From positions 434,001-498,000 of the forward strand of contig NZ_CP150302.1 of the NCBI RefSeq assembly GCF_038051945.1: 64,000 nt of DNA, in the 5' to 3' direction. The DNA is from Paenibacillus sp. FSL H3-0469. GTDB lineage: Bacteria; Bacillota; Bacilli; Paenibacillales; Paenibacillaceae. Both the position numbers and the translations under genes were made by a program. Positions 50,881-60,367 of the stretch are shown here, piece after piece. The notes beneath the pieces are model-generated. The model saw only the letters and a list, made by a program, of their open reading frames with translations. It made no database searches and was not told the DNA's origin. Positions within the stretch are counted from its first letter, which is position 1. Each line of letters starts with the position of its first letter.

Positions 50881-51004
50881 TAAAGTAATATTCTTTTATA
50901 ATCAAACAGGATCTTACAGTGGCTGATCGTTCTGTTATATACTGCAAGTAGTATTTATGGCTATGAGGCCAGGAATTATAGCGACACGAGGAGGTAGTAC
51001 TGTA

Positions 51005-54000
51005 ATGCCCAAACTACAAGATATCGTGATTGAAGAATATATACCGGAGAGGCATGCCGCTTCCATTGCCGAGATGTGGAACAGAAGCGCAGAGAGCTGG
51101 GGCGGAGACGGAGCGTACCGGACTGAGGAGAGCGTGCTGCGTGAACACGAGAAAAGTCCGATGCTCAAGTTGTTCCTGGCGGTAAGCGGCTCAGAGGTCA
51201 TCGGATACTGCAGCTTCTCCCATTATAAAGAGGATACCGGAGCGCTCTATATTGCTCTGCTCAACGTGAGACCGGATTACCATGGACGCAAGGTGGGTAA
51301 GGCGCTGGTAAGGCGTTCGATCGAAGAGACGATTAAGCTGGGCTGGCCGCGGCTGGATCTTTATACTTGGCCCGGTAATGTCAAGGCAGTGCCCACTTAT
51401 AAGAAAAGCGGGTTCTTCTGGGAGGACCGGGATGACACCACTCACCTGATGAACTTCATTCCCTCGGTGCTTCAGACCGGAGCGGTGAAGTCTTATTTCG
51501 AAAAGATAGACTGGTATAACGACAGCATCCGTGAGATCAAGGTGGAGCCTGACGGTCACGGGGAAAACGGCTTTGACTATTTTACATATGAATGGCTGAA
51601 GGATGGTCTGTCGCTGAAAATGGAATATGAACGGACCGGCCGTGGCCTGCGTCTCATTGAGACGGAGGATTACCGGATACAGGTAACGATTCCTGCGCAG
51701 CATGAGCTGCCGTTTGGAGCGGAATACCCTGTCATTTACGAAGCCGTGAACAAAAGCGGTAAGCCCCTGGCGCTCCAGATTAGCGGTAAAAGCAATGAGC
51801 AAATCCGCATAGAGCTGGACGCTGCTCAGACAATCGAATCCGAGGCACGGATTGAAGGCCGCTTCTTCATCCATCCGGTGAAGGAGGAGCAGGATCTCTA
51901 TCAGACCCACCCTGTGGTGGAGGCAGAACTGCTCATTAACGGTCTTCCTGCCATCTTCAAGCTGGGCATTAAGCCGAAATTTCCGGTCAAGGTGAAGCTT
52001 CAGGTACCTGACAGAACGCTTTTCGCGGGCGAAGAGGTCGAGCTGGATGTAACGGTAGAGAATGAGTACAACACAGACACCGTGTTCAGCTTTGAGCTGC
52101 CGGAGGATGAGATTCTGGCGTTCGGCCAGACCCGGATTACCGTAGAGGTTCCGGCAAAGAGCCGGAGAACCGTCACCGCAGCGGCCCGGCTGCTCGGGTA
52201 TGGCATTTGGCACCATACGGTGAGTATCCACAGTGCAGAAGAAGGAGCCGATTCAGCTATACTGGAACAGGAGCTGAGCCTGGTCTTCTCCGGAGCAGAG
52301 ACGGCCTTCGGCGGCCCGACCGACAAGGACTGGATCATAAGCAATGGCCGCTATTCGGCCGTACTGAACAAAACAAACCACTGGCTTACCTTTTTTGAGA
52401 ACCGTAAATATCTGATGAACCTGCCTTATCCTAAGCTGGGCTTACCTTATACGAATGAATTCAAGAAATTCACGGCGCTGGATGTGAAGATCTCCAGGGA
52501 TCAAGAGGCTATCGTGCTTGAGGCCACTTATGAAGCCGGCATCAGAGATGGCTTGCTGCTGACAATGGTTGTGAAGCTGTTCGGCAACGGGATTGTCTCC
52601 CGTTATTTCCGAATCGACAATCTGCAGGCTACCGTTCAGGAGGAAGAGCTGTTCCTGAAGGACAGCTTCCGCTTCGGTCTGCATGGCGGCGTCATCCCTT
52701 ACCGCGGCAAATATATAGATCTGAGCGCAGGGGTTGAAGCCTCCAGCCCGGATTACTGGGAGGCACAGGATTTCACGGAGAACTGGATGTTCGCTGACGA
52801 TGAAGGCTTCTCCAGAGGGATTAGCTGGCCGTCAGAGCTTAAGCTGATTCAGGACTCGTGGATGCATGCCGTAGAGCATTCTCTGGGGCGGATTCCCGCC
52901 GGCGGGCGTAAGGAGACGCCGCCGCTGCGGATCGCGCTGGGCACCTGGGACCATTGGCAGGATTTCCGGGCCTATGCGCTGCAAAGCGGCAACAAGAACG
53001 CTGATGAACTGGCCGCTACAGAACAGCTGGAACTGAGCTTGAATAACGGGAATCCGTTTATAAGCGGAGAGGCTATGCTTTTACTTAAGGACCAGAAGAA
53101 GAGCTATCTGGCGGGTGAGATTCGGCTCTCTTCCGATGCAGGCAGCATGGCGGAAGCGCGGCTAACAGTACATGAGGAAGCGAAGCTCAGAGAAGCGGCT
53201 CTGCCGCTGACTGTGCCAGCAGGAGCAGCCCCGGATGTGCTGACCCTGCATCTGGATATGGACAGTTATGTGCAGGATCAATCCTTCCTGGTCTTGCCGG
53301 TCGCGGATGAACCTGTCCGGCAGGAGAGACTTGTAGCAGAAGGAGCACAGGTACTGGCTGTGGACAACGGCATTCTGCGGATACAGGCCAGCCCTGACTT
53401 CGCGCCGGGATTGTTCTCGCTTACCCATCAGGGCGAGGAATGGCTTGAATCTTCTTTTCCGCAGCCGGTTGCGAAATCCTGGTGGAATCCTTGGGTGGGT
53501 GGTATCGTAACCAGTGTGGAAGAAATCGCCTTACGCAGCTTCATGGAGGAGCCGTTAACGGCTGATTTCGCGGAGTTGACCGATAACAAGGGGAACCGCT
53601 GGTCGGGGATACGGATGAGCGTATCCATTCAGAAGAATGATAAATACAAAGGACTCGTACTGCATCAGTATTTCATGCTGCTGCCGGGCGTTCTGGTGCT
53701 TGCTTCTACAGTACATGTGGAGCAGAACACAGGCGGTCCGCTATGCCCGTTGCAGCTGGAGACTTCAACCTTCTATCAGGCTGCTTCTGCCATCAAGGAC
53801 GGTAGAGGGTACCTCAAGAACAGCAGAGGTGAACAACTGGTATATAAGGCAGGCAAAGTACAGTCAGGAGCTAAAAGTTCTAACGGTCTTCTGCAACTGG
53901 GTTCTGAGGAGCGGAAGCAACGCTTGACGTTAATTGCAGCACCTGAGCATTCCTCTCCCTCGCTTATGGTGAATGCAGATGCAATATTGTCATATACGGA

Positions 54001-54124
54001 GGAATACCTGCATCTGCAGGATGGCAAGGAGCAATTCAGCAAGCCGCAATTCTATCTGATCTCAGATCTCCAGGTACCTGATCAGGCTTATGGCGATCTG
54101 CTGTCGATCCGGTTCAAGAAGTGA
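51005..54124 (+). CDS. Large fusion: N-terminal GNAT acetyltransferase plus ~870-residue beta-rich region
   Basis: A 1039-residue protein. Residues about 5-150 are a GNAT domain, with ALYIALLNVRPDYHGRKVGKALVRRSIE as motif A. Then follow several beta-rich domains, including two Ig-like segments (VKLQVPDRTLFAGEEVELDVTVENEYN, near 340) and a region near 440-700 resembling galactose-mutarotase-like or glycoside-hydrolase beta sandwiches. No signal peptide is present, so it should be cytoplasmic. I do not recognise the C-terminal function. ATG 51005 follows GAGGAGGT; an in-frame ATG at 50957 lacks a site. The amidohydrolase gene starts 20 bases downstream. Confidence 0.75.
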   Translation: MPKLQDIVIEEYIPERHAASIAEMWNRSAESWGGDGAYRTEESVLREHEKSPMLKLFLAVSGSEVIGYCSFSHYKEDTGALYIALLNVRPDYHGRKVGKALVRRSIEETIKLGWPRLDLYTWPGNVKAVPTYKKSGFFWEDRDDTTHLMNFIPSVLQTGAVKSYFEKIDWYNDSIREIKVEPDGHGENGFDYFTYEWLKDGLSLKMEYERTGRGLRLIETEDYRIQVTIPAQHELPFGAEYPVIYEAVNKSGKPLALQISGKSNEQIRIELDAAQTIESEARIEGRFFIHPVKEEQDLYQTHPVVEAELLINGLPAIFKLGIKPKFPVKVKLQVPDRTLFAGEEVELDVTVENEYNTDTVFSFELPEDEILAFGQTRITVEVPAKSRRTVTAAARLLGYGIWHHTVSIHSAEEGADSAILEQELSLVFSGAETAFGGPTDKDWIISNGRYSAVLNKTNHWLTFFENRKYLMNLPYPKLGLPYTNEFKKFTALDVKISRDQEAIVLEATYEAGIRDGLLLTMVVKLFGNGIVSRYFRIDNLQATVQEEELFLKDSFRFGLHGGVIPYRGKYIDLSAGVEASSPDYWEAQDFTENWMFADDEGFSRGISWPSELKLIQDSWMHAVEHSLGRIPAGGRKETPPLRIALGTWDHWQDFRAYALQSGNKNADELAATEQLELSLNNGNPFISGEAMLLLKDQKKSYLAGEIRLSSDAGSMAEARLTVHEEAKLREAALPLTVPAGAAPDVLTLHLDMDSYVQDQSFLVLPVADEPVRQERLVAEGAQVLAVDNGILRIQASPDFAPGLFSLTHQGEEWLESSFPQPVAKSWWNPWVGGIVTSVEEIALRSFMEEPLTADFAELTDNKGNRWSGIRMSVSIQKNDKYKGLVLHQYFMLLPGVLVLASTVHVEQNTGGPLCPLQLETSTFYQAASAIKDGRGYLKNSRGEQLVYKAGKVQSGAKSSNGLLQLGSEERKQRLTLIAAPEHSSPSLMVNADAILSYTEEYLHLQDGKEQFSKPQFYLISDLQVPDQAYGDLLSIRFKK

Positions 54125-54144
54125 GTCAGAGAAAGGAAGCTTCT

Positions 54145-55017
54145 ATGAAAATCATTGACGCACATGTGCACTATTCCAATATTGCAGCCTTCCACGAAAC
54201 GGCGCAGACCTTGGCGCATATCGATTATACCGGCAAGGGACTCCTGGAGGAGTTCCGCCGCAGCGGTGTAATTGCCGGAGTCGGTATGGGAGTGACTGAG
54301 ACGGTTGCCGGAGCTTTTCCCGATTCCGCTGCCCTCAATCCTATGCTGCTTGACCTGAGCGAGACCCTGCCGGACAATCTGTTCACCTGCGTGGGCATTA
54401 ACCCGCTCACCCTTCATCTGGAGGGACAGCTTGAAGCACTGGAGCAATCATTGCAGCGGACGGATGTCGTTGGCATCAAGCTGTATGCCGGGTATTACCA
54501 CTTCAATGTGGGGGATGAAATTTATGATCCGGTCTACAAGCTGGCTGCCGCTTACGGCCTCCCGGTGGTCATTCATGGCGGATTGACTTACGCGGACCAG
54601 GGATTGCTGAAGTATTCCCATCCGCTGTCCATGGAAGAGACCTTCCTGAAGCACCGGGAGATTACCTTCATGCTCTGCCACCTGGGCGATCCCTGGGTCA
54701 TGGACACCGCAGCCCTGCTGGAGAAAAACCCTAATCTCTATACAGATTTATCCGGCTGGATTGTCGGCGATCAGGCCAAGGTGGACCGGCTGCTGACCGA
54801 GCAGACCTATACCGATCATTTCCGCCGGGCGCTGGTGTTCGCCGAGAAATACGACCGTCTGGTCTTCGGCACCGACTGGCCGCTGGTCCCGCTGGACGCT
54901 TATATTACCTTCGTGAAGCACCTGGTGCCAGAAGCCTACCATGAGGATGTCTTTTATAACAACGCACTCCGCGTGTTCCCTAAGCTTGCGGAGCGGATTA
55001 GAGAACTGAATTTGTAA
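54145..55017 (+). CDS. Amidohydrolase 2 family protein (TIM-barrel metal-dependent)
   Basis: A 290-residue TIM-barrel amidohydrolase (COG2159-like). Metal-binding features are DAHVH at residue 5, the IKLYAGYYHF strand near 113, VIHGG near 147, MLCHLG near 178 and FGTDWPL near 242. It is likely a hydrolase or decarboxylase of a cyclic or aromatic substrate, which cannot be named. The ATG at 54145 has AAGGAAG six bases upstream, better than the GTG at 54121 inside the previous gene. It is probably cotranscribed with the GNAT fusion; a strong terminator follows. Confidence 0.85.
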   Translation: MKIIDAHVHYSNIAAFHETAQTLAHIDYTGKGLLEEFRRSGVIAGVGMGVTETVAGAFPDSAALNPMLLDLSETLPDNLFTCVGINPLTLHLEGQLEALEQSLQRTDVVGIKLYAGYYHFNVGDEIYDPVYKLAAAYGLPVVIHGGLTYADQGLLKYSHPLSMEETFLKHREITFMLCHLGDPWVMDTAALLEKNPNLYTDLSGWIVGDQAKVDRLLTEQTYTDHFRRALVFAEKYDRLVFGTDWPLVPLDAYITFVKHLVPEAYHEDVFYNNALRVFPKLAERIRELNL

Positions 55018-55036
55018 TGATGGTTTTTAATGCATG

Positions 55037-55063
55037 CCCCCGGAATGGTATTCCGGGGGTTTT
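55037..55063 (+). terminator. Terminator of the GNAT-fusion/amidohydrolase unit
   Basis: CCCCCGGAAT-GGT-ATTCCGGGGG forms a perfect 10-bp stem followed by TTTT. Confidence 0.95.
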
Positions 55064-55200
55064 CGGTTTGTTGCGCGGGGCAGCGGGGCAGGCTACTACT
55101 TCTGACGAATGACCTGTGGTAAGCTGAGAGTAGTGCTGCAACAGTTTTACAACTGTTAGAATGAACTTTAGGGTGTTAAAGTCTGAGCACGAACATCGAG

Positions 55201-55376
55201 CTGATCCTGGGCTGATACTGGGCTGATCCTGGGCTGATACTGGGCTGATCCTGGATTGATGCTGGGCTGATCCTGGATTGATACTGGGCTGATCCTGGGC
55301 TGATACTGGGCTGATCCTGGATTGATGCTGGGCTGATCCTGGATTGATCCTGGGCTGATCCTGGGCTGATCCTGCA
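55201..55376. repeat. Sixteen 11-bp tandem repeats (CTGATCCTGGG)
   Basis: CTGATCCTGGG, CTGATACTGGG and TTGATGCTGGG variants repeat without interruption for 16 units. The 11-bp period is close to one helical turn and cycles all three frames every 33 bp. The first ten bases of each unit are similar to the next. No promoter, ribosome site or gene was seen in 55064-55701 apart from this array and the next. Confidence 0.95.
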
Positions 55377-55410
55377 CCCTTTACCGACTTCTGCTCTTAA
55401 ATTCAACTAG

Positions 55411-55598
55411 CTGATTGTATTTTCTGCAATAGAAAATGCAAAGCTGACCGTAAAATTAGATTCTATTGTATTTCATACAGTAGAATGTTGTGTTTTGGGT
55501 GAAAAATGGCCTTTTTTCAGTATTCTATTGCACTGAATACAATAGAAGCTATTTCGAAGCCTTTTTTACAGCATTCTGTTGTACAAAATGCAGTTACT
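55411..55598. repeat. Degenerate hairpin repeats with about 51-bp spacing
   Basis: TTCTATTG-like cores occur at 55461, 55523 and 55574, with a related unit near 55411 (steps about 50, 62 and 51). Each is followed by a partial reverse complement (for example TTCTATTG with CAATAGAA at 55523-55547), giving AT-rich hairpins of 7-11 bp. The segments GCCTTTTTT recur before the cores. Less regular than the other arrays. Confidence 0.65.
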
Positions 55599-55701
55599 AT
55601 CATTCAAGTGCCTACAGCATCCGAATGACAACTGTGCAATGAGAAGCTGACTCGTAAAGGTCCGGTAATGGTTTCTTCACATTTACTGAGGGAGGAGTAT
55701 T

Positions 55702-56457
55702 ATGCCATACATACAGATTAACGAACTTGAAATGTTCTATGAACAGATGGGTACCGGAGAACCGGTGATCTTCCTGCACAGTCATTATTCCCGCAGCATG
55801 CTGGCCTTCAGCAGCCAGGTTCTGGACTTCCAGAACCAATACAGATGTTACTTCCCGGATCTGAGAGGGCATGGCAGGACCCGCTGCCGGGATCTGGACT
55901 GGTCTACTCCACGAATAGCTGAAGATGTCGCCGGATTCATGGATCGAATGAATATTGAACGGGCACATCTTATTGGATATAGTATGGGAGCGGGCGTAGG
56001 GCTATCCCTGGCAGTGAATCATCCGGGACGGATTGCTACGCTGACTACGATTGGAACCAGCGGCTTCTGTGAACCGGCTGGAGCCGGGGAGTACGAACCT
56101 GAACAGCTGCTGGCGAATCAGCAGCAAGCCTTCATTGATCAGATGATCGAGAGGCATCAGGAGGCCCATCAGGGGAATTGGCAACATTATCTGCGGCAAA
56201 CGGTGCAAGACTGGATCAGATACCCGGACCTCACGGAGGAGCAGTTAAGTAGTATAACTTGCCCGGCACTGCTAATTTCAGGGGAGCATGATCCGTTCGC
56301 GGGAAAGGATAGAACTGCGAAGCTAGCTTCCCTCGTTACGGGTGCAAGGATGCTGATCGTTCAGGGAGCAGGTCACCGCCCGCATATGCTGCGAGAACAG
56401 CCTATCCTGGTGAACAATACCATTCTTGAATTCCTTGCACAGAACCCTATCCACTAA
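55702..56457 (+). CDS. Alpha/beta hydrolase
   Basis: A 251-residue alpha/beta hydrolase. The oxyanion strand is VIFLHSHYS near 22, the nucleophile elbow is GYSMG with Ser94, the acid is GEHDPF near 194, and the catalytic His is GAGHRPH near 223. Cap region covers about 125-180. It resembles esterases or 3-oxoadipate enol-lactonase-like enzymes; the substrate is unknown. GAGGGAGGAG precedes the ATG. An FAD-dependent oxidase gene follows 36 bases later, possibly cotranscribed. Confidence 0.88.
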   Translation: MPYIQINELEMFYEQMGTGEPVIFLHSHYSRSMLAFSSQVLDFQNQYRCYFPDLRGHGRTRCRDLDWSTPRIAEDVAGFMDRMNIERAHLIGYSMGAGVGLSLAVNHPGRIATLTTIGTSGFCEPAGAGEYEPEQLLANQQQAFIDQMIERHQEAHQGNWQHYLRQTVQDWIRYPDLTEEQLSSITCPALLISGEHDPFAGKDRTAKLASLVTGARMLIVQGAGHRPHMLREQPILVNNTILEFLAQNPIH

Positions 56458-56493
56458 CACAAGGAGATATACACATCCAGAAAGGACGTACAG

Positions 56494-57621
56494 ATGAAGA
56501 AAGTCATTGTGATCGGAGCAGGGATTCTCGGGGCCTCGGCAGCCTATCAGCTGGCAGTGATGGGGGCAGAGGTGCTGATTATAGACCGTCAAGACCCTGG
56601 ACAAGCTACGGATGCAGCGGCAGGGATTATCTGTCCCTGGCTGTCGCAGCGGCGCAATCAGGCCTGGTACAGGCTGGCGAAGGCGGGGGCACGGTTCTAT
56701 CCCGAGTTGATTAGTCAGCTTATGGAAGGTGGCGAAGCGCATACCGGTTATGCCAGGGTTGGAGCGCTTAGTATACATACGGATGAGAGTAAGCTCGACA
56801 AAATAGAAGAGCGGGCACGGATGCGGCTGGCAGATGCCCCGGAGATCGGAGTCATCACGCGGCTTAGCGCACAGGAGACCCGTGATCGGTTCCCGCTGCT
56901 GGCGGAAGGATACGCCTCGGTTCATATCAGCGGTGCTGCAAGGGTGGATGGCCGCGCTTTGCGGAACGCTCTGCTTCATTCAGCGCAGCAGCAGGGTGCG
57001 GTCATGGTTAGCGGCGATGCTGCGCTCGCCTTTGAACCGAACCGGGTCACTGGAGTCAACGCAGGGGGACACTTTTATCCGGCGGATGAAGTGATTATCT
57101 GTGCAGGCGCATGGGCGAACCCCTTGCTCCGGCCGCTGGGCATTGACTTCAAGGTGAGCTACCAGAAGGGGCAGATTATGCATTTGCAGGTATCTGACCA
57201 ACAAGATACGGAAGTTTGGCCGGTAGTGATCCCGCCAAGCGATCAATATCTGCTTGCTTTTGCCCGGCAGCAGATTGTTATCGGAGCTACTCATGAGAAT
57301 GACGTAGAAGGATATAATACCAGAGTGACCGCCAGCGGGATGCAGGAGATTCTGACTAAGGGGCTGGAAGTTGCGCCTGGACTGGCGGATGGTACCTATA
57401 GTGAAGTGAGGGTCGGCTTCCGTCCGTTCACTCCGGGATTTTTGCCGGTCATTGGGACTGTTCCCGGGTGGAGCGGAATCCTTGCGGCCAATGGTCTGGG
57501 AGCTTCAGGACTTACCATGGGGCCGTATATCGGTTATCAGCTGGCGAAGCTGGCACTTGGGAGAGAGCCTGATCTGGAACTGGACGAGTATAGCCTTCAT
57601 AGAGCCATAACCGGCGGATGA
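56494..57621 (+). CDS. FAD-dependent oxidoreductase (DAO family)
   Basis: A 375-residue flavoprotein of the D-amino acid oxidase/glycine oxidase family. The FAD motif VIVIGAGILGASAAYQLAVMGAEVLIID is at the N-terminus, ATDAAAGIICPWLS near residue 40, and DEVIICAGAWANPLL near 198. The C-terminal RVGFRPFTPGFLPVIG...NGLGASGLTMGPYIGYQLA matches the FAD-binding end. It probably oxidises an amino acid or imino acid, with H2O2 formed. GAAAGGA precedes the ATG. A peptide-type ABC transporter with its own promoter follows, so a metabolic link is plausible but unproven. Confidence 0.88.
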   Translation: MKKVIVIGAGILGASAAYQLAVMGAEVLIIDRQDPGQATDAAAGIICPWLSQRRNQAWYRLAKAGARFYPELISQLMEGGEAHTGYARVGALSIHTDESKLDKIEERARMRLADAPEIGVITRLSAQETRDRFPLLAEGYASVHISGAARVDGRALRNALLHSAQQQGAVMVSGDAALAFEPNRVTGVNAGGHFYPADEVIICAGAWANPLLRPLGIDFKVSYQKGQIMHLQVSDQQDTEVWPVVIPPSDQYLLAFARQQIVIGATHENDVEGYNTRVTASGMQEILTKGLEVAPGLADGTYSEVRVGFRPFTPGFLPVIGTVPGWSGILAANGLGASGLTMGPYIGYQLAKLALGREPDLELDEYSLHRAITGG

Positions 57622-57685
57622 TTACGAATACATTTCCTTCATTGGAACATTATGATTCAATTCGGCTGAGCGGATGAATTTTTGT

Positions 57686-57714
57686 TTGACAGAAGTGAAG
57701 GTCTGATCCATAAT
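57686..57714 (+). promoter_or_regulatory. Sigma-A promoter of the ABC importer operon
   Basis: TTGACA (57686-57691) and CATAAT (57709-57714) are 17 bases apart. Transcription from about 57721 gives a short leader of about 40 bases before GTG 57762. Confidence 0.82.
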
Positions 57715-57761
57715 ACAATCCATACTAAACGTATATGATTTATAGGAAGGGTGGATCACAC

Positions 57762-59381
57762 GTGATAAATTTAAAAGCTTCTATGAGAAAAACAGCAGGG
57801 CTAGGTACACTCGCGGTACTATTCGTATCGCTGCTTGCCGGCTGCTCCGGGTCTGCCGATCCTGCGGATTCCAATAATGGGGCTAAGGCCAGTACGGCTC
57901 CAGCGGCAACGGAAAGTGCAAGCAACGCAGAGCCTGCAACTGGAGGCACCTTCGTGTATGGCCGCCCGGCTTCCGTAACGTCATTTGATCTACATAACCA
58001 GATTACATCGAATAACGCATTTGCGATTGATAAAGTGTTTGAGTCGCTGGTTGCTTTTGACAGCAAGGGTGAAATTACGGATCAGTTGGCACAGTCGCAT
58101 ACGATCAGCGAAGATGGCTTAACATACACCTTCGTCCTGCGTGACGGCTTAAAGTTCTCGAATGGTACGCCGGTAACAGCCGCAGATGCGGTATTCTCTC
58201 TGGAGCGGCATCTAAAGGTTGGCGGTCCGCTGGCGATTTCGGCCAAGGTGGATACGGTGAAGGCACAGGATGAGAAGACGCTCGTAATCACGCTAAAAGA
58301 ACCCTACACCCCGTTCATCTCGGAGCTGTCGAACTTCTCGAACGGCATCATTCCGAAGGACTTCGGCGGTGTGACCGAAGAGGAGTTCTTCAAGAAGCCG
58401 GTAGGCACCGGTCCATTCGTAATCGAGACATGGGACCCTGCAGGGGATGTGACCTTCACTAAGAATACCAACTACTGGAAGGAAGGCCAGCCTTATATCG
58501 ACAAGCTTGTCTATAAGCTGATCCAGGACGACAGCCAGGCCATCAACCAGCTTAAAGCCGGAGCGGTGAATGCAGTTGAAGCCCTGTCGCTGCAGAATGC
58601 GGGTGAGATCAAGGACGGTTCAGACACTACAGTGGTAACGAACGGCAGTTGGGTGACAGAACAGCTCTTCTTCAACACACTGGATAAGCACTTCTCCGAT
58701 GTGCATGTCCGCCGGGCACTGGCACTGGCGCTTGACCGTGACGGGCTGACCAAGGCCCTGACCTTCGGCTATGCGCAGACGGCGACTTCCCTGTTGCCGG
58801 CAACGATTCCTTACAATGCCAATGACAAGATCAAGGCGCTCACTTTCGATCCGGCGGCGGCCAAGGCAGAGCTGGCCAAATCGGCTTTCCCTGACGGATT
58901 CTCCACCAAGCTGCTGGTGGCTTCCGGCAACAGTACCCGGGCACAGGAAGCCCAGATTATCCAGGCCGCCGGCCAGGCGATCGGGATCAAGATTGAGATT
59001 GAATCGGTCGAGCTGGCTACCTTCCGCGAACGCTTCTTCGCTTATGATTTCGCCGCGATGCTGAACAGCGGTCAGGCGGATTCCCCGGAAGCGAACTCGA
59101 TTCTGGCGTTCCAGACCGACCCGGAAGGCTTCAGCAAATCGTACTGGACGCATTACACGAATGAGAAGGTAACCAAGCTGCTATATGAAGGCCAGAAGAC
59201 AGCTGACGGTGAAGGACGGGCTGCCATCTACACCGAGCTTTTACAGACGCTTGCCGATGAAGTTCCTTACATTCCGCTGTACTATCCGGATATCCTGATC
59301 GGCGCCCGTTCTTCTGTTGACGGACTTGTGGTTCTGCCTAACGGCAGCATCCGTCTGGAAGATGTCCGGCTAACTAAATGA
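57762..59381 (+). CDS. ABC transporter substrate-binding lipoprotein (peptide/nickel family 5)
   Basis: A 539-residue extracellular solute-binding protein of family 5 (DppA/OppA-like). The signal sequence ends in the lipobox LLAGC, with the lipidated Cys at about residue 28, then a Ser/Ala-rich linker and GGTFVYGRPASVTSFD. The family fold follows, with DGLTYTFVLRDGLKFSNGTPVTAADAVFSLER and VGTGPFVIETWDPAGDVTFTKN. It captures peptides or related amines outside the cell. GTG 57762 follows GGAAGGGTGG with seven bases. ATG 57783 is an alternative. It is the first gene of a five-gene importer operon. Confidence 0.92.
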   Translation: MINLKASMRKTAGLGTLAVLFVSLLAGCSGSADPADSNNGAKASTAPAATESASNAEPATGGTFVYGRPASVTSFDLHNQITSNNAFAIDKVFESLVAFDSKGEITDQLAQSHTISEDGLTYTFVLRDGLKFSNGTPVTAADAVFSLERHLKVGGPLAISAKVDTVKAQDEKTLVITLKEPYTPFISELSNFSNGIIPKDFGGVTEEEFFKKPVGTGPFVIETWDPAGDVTFTKNTNYWKEGQPYIDKLVYKLIQDDSQAINQLKAGAVNAVEALSLQNAGEIKDGSDTTVVTNGSWVTEQLFFNTLDKHFSDVHVRRALALALDRDGLTKALTFGYAQTATSLLPATIPYNANDKIKALTFDPAAAKAELAKSAFPDGFSTKLLVASGNSTRAQEAQIIQAAGQAIGIKIEIESVELATFRERFFAYDFAAMLNSGQADSPEANSILAFQTDPEGFSKSYWTHYTNEKVTKLLYEGQKTADGEGRAAIYTELLQTLADEVPYIPLYYPDILIGARSSVDGLVVLPNGSIRLEDVRLTK

Positions 59382-60367
59382 TGAAATCCAAGCTGACCCT
59401 GAGCGGTGCAGCTGGAAACAACGGTTCTTACAAGTGGCTGGCCTTAGCCCTTGTAAGAGCCTTACTTGTTATCCTCTGCGTAATGACGGCGGTCTTTTTC
59501 CTGATCCGAATGGTACCCGGCGACCCCGCCAAAATGATTCTCGGTGAATACAGCACACCAGAAGCACTTAAGAGTATGCACCACACACTGGGACTGGATC
59601 TCTCCCTGTGGGATCAGTTCACCCGGTTCGTGAAGCTGCTGTTCACTCAGGGAGATACCGGAAACTCCATTGTTGCCGGCACCTCGACCAGAGAGCTGAT
59701 TGCAGAGCGTGCGCCGGTCACACTACTGCTGATTGTAATCGCCTCGGGTCTTGCGATAATTACAGCACTACTGCTGGCAACGGTTGCTGCCACCCACAAG
59801 GACAAGCTGCTAGACCATCTGATCCGCATTATTCCAGCGGTCACCCTCGGGATGCCGGTCTTCTGGGTTGGGATTCTGTTCATTCTGTTCTTCAGCGTTC
59901 GGCTTGGCTGGTTCCCGGTAGGTGGAATCGGCGAGGGCTGGTCGGGTACGCTCCATAGTCTGGTGCTTCCGGCGGTCACGATTGCTTTTTCACAGATTCC
60001 TACGCTGGTCCGCTCGCTGCGTGCACAAATGCTGGAAGTGCTGGAATCCGAATTCGTTGTCACTCTCCGTGCAGCTGGAATCCCGTCCAGAGTGATCCTG
60101 TTCAAGCATGTGCTGCGCAATTCGGCATTGCCGACCCTGATGCTGCTTGGAGTAAATGTGTCCTACCTGATCGGGGGAACGCTCGTTGTGGAGCAGGTCT
60201 TCGGGATCAAGGGCATTGGCAGCCTGCTGTTCACCTCCATCTCGAATAGAGATTTTCCGGTGATTCAAGGGATTGCGCTCTATTGTGCGCTGGCTGTTGT
60301 GATTATCAGTCTGCTGATCGAAATGATCTCCGGGTGGCTTGATCCCAGAACGAAGGGGAAATCATGA
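59378..60367 (+). CDS. ABC importer permease 1 (DppB/OppB-like)
   Basis: A 329-residue permease of the DppB/OppB type with six membrane helices. Signatures are VFFLIRMVPGDPAKMILGE near residue 45, and ESEFVVTLRAAGIPSRVILFKHVLRNSALPTL near 223, which contains the EAA-like loop for ATPase contact. It ends with the basic WLDPRTKGKS. It starts inside the stop of the binding protein gene (ATGA) and ends four bases into the next, so translation is coupled throughout the operon. Confidence 0.93.
   Translation: MMKSKLTLSGAAGNNGSYKWLALALVRALLVILCVMTAVFFLIRMVPGDPAKMILGEYSTPEALKSMHHTLGLDLSLWDQFTRFVKLLFTQGDTGNSIVAGTSTRELIAERAPVTLLLIVIASGLAIITALLLATVAATHKDKLLDHLIRIIPAVTLGMPVFWVGILFILFFSVRLGWFPVGGIGEGWSGTLHSLVLPAVTIAFSQIPTLVRSLRAQMLEVLESEFVVTLRAAGIPSRVILFKHVLRNSALPTLMLLGVNVSYLIGGTLVVEQVFGIKGIGSLLFTSISNRDFPVIQGIALYCALAVVIISLLIEMISGWLDPRTKGKS

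Noticed and set aside
55201..55376. Iterons of a replication origin
   Set aside because: No replication initiator gene, DnaA-box cluster or AT-rich unwinding region is linked to them.
55168..55406. Small repeat protein on the minus strand over the 11-bp array (PGSAQYQP pattern)
   Set aside because: An 11-bp repeat keeps several frames open by chance; no ribosome site or promoter is seen.
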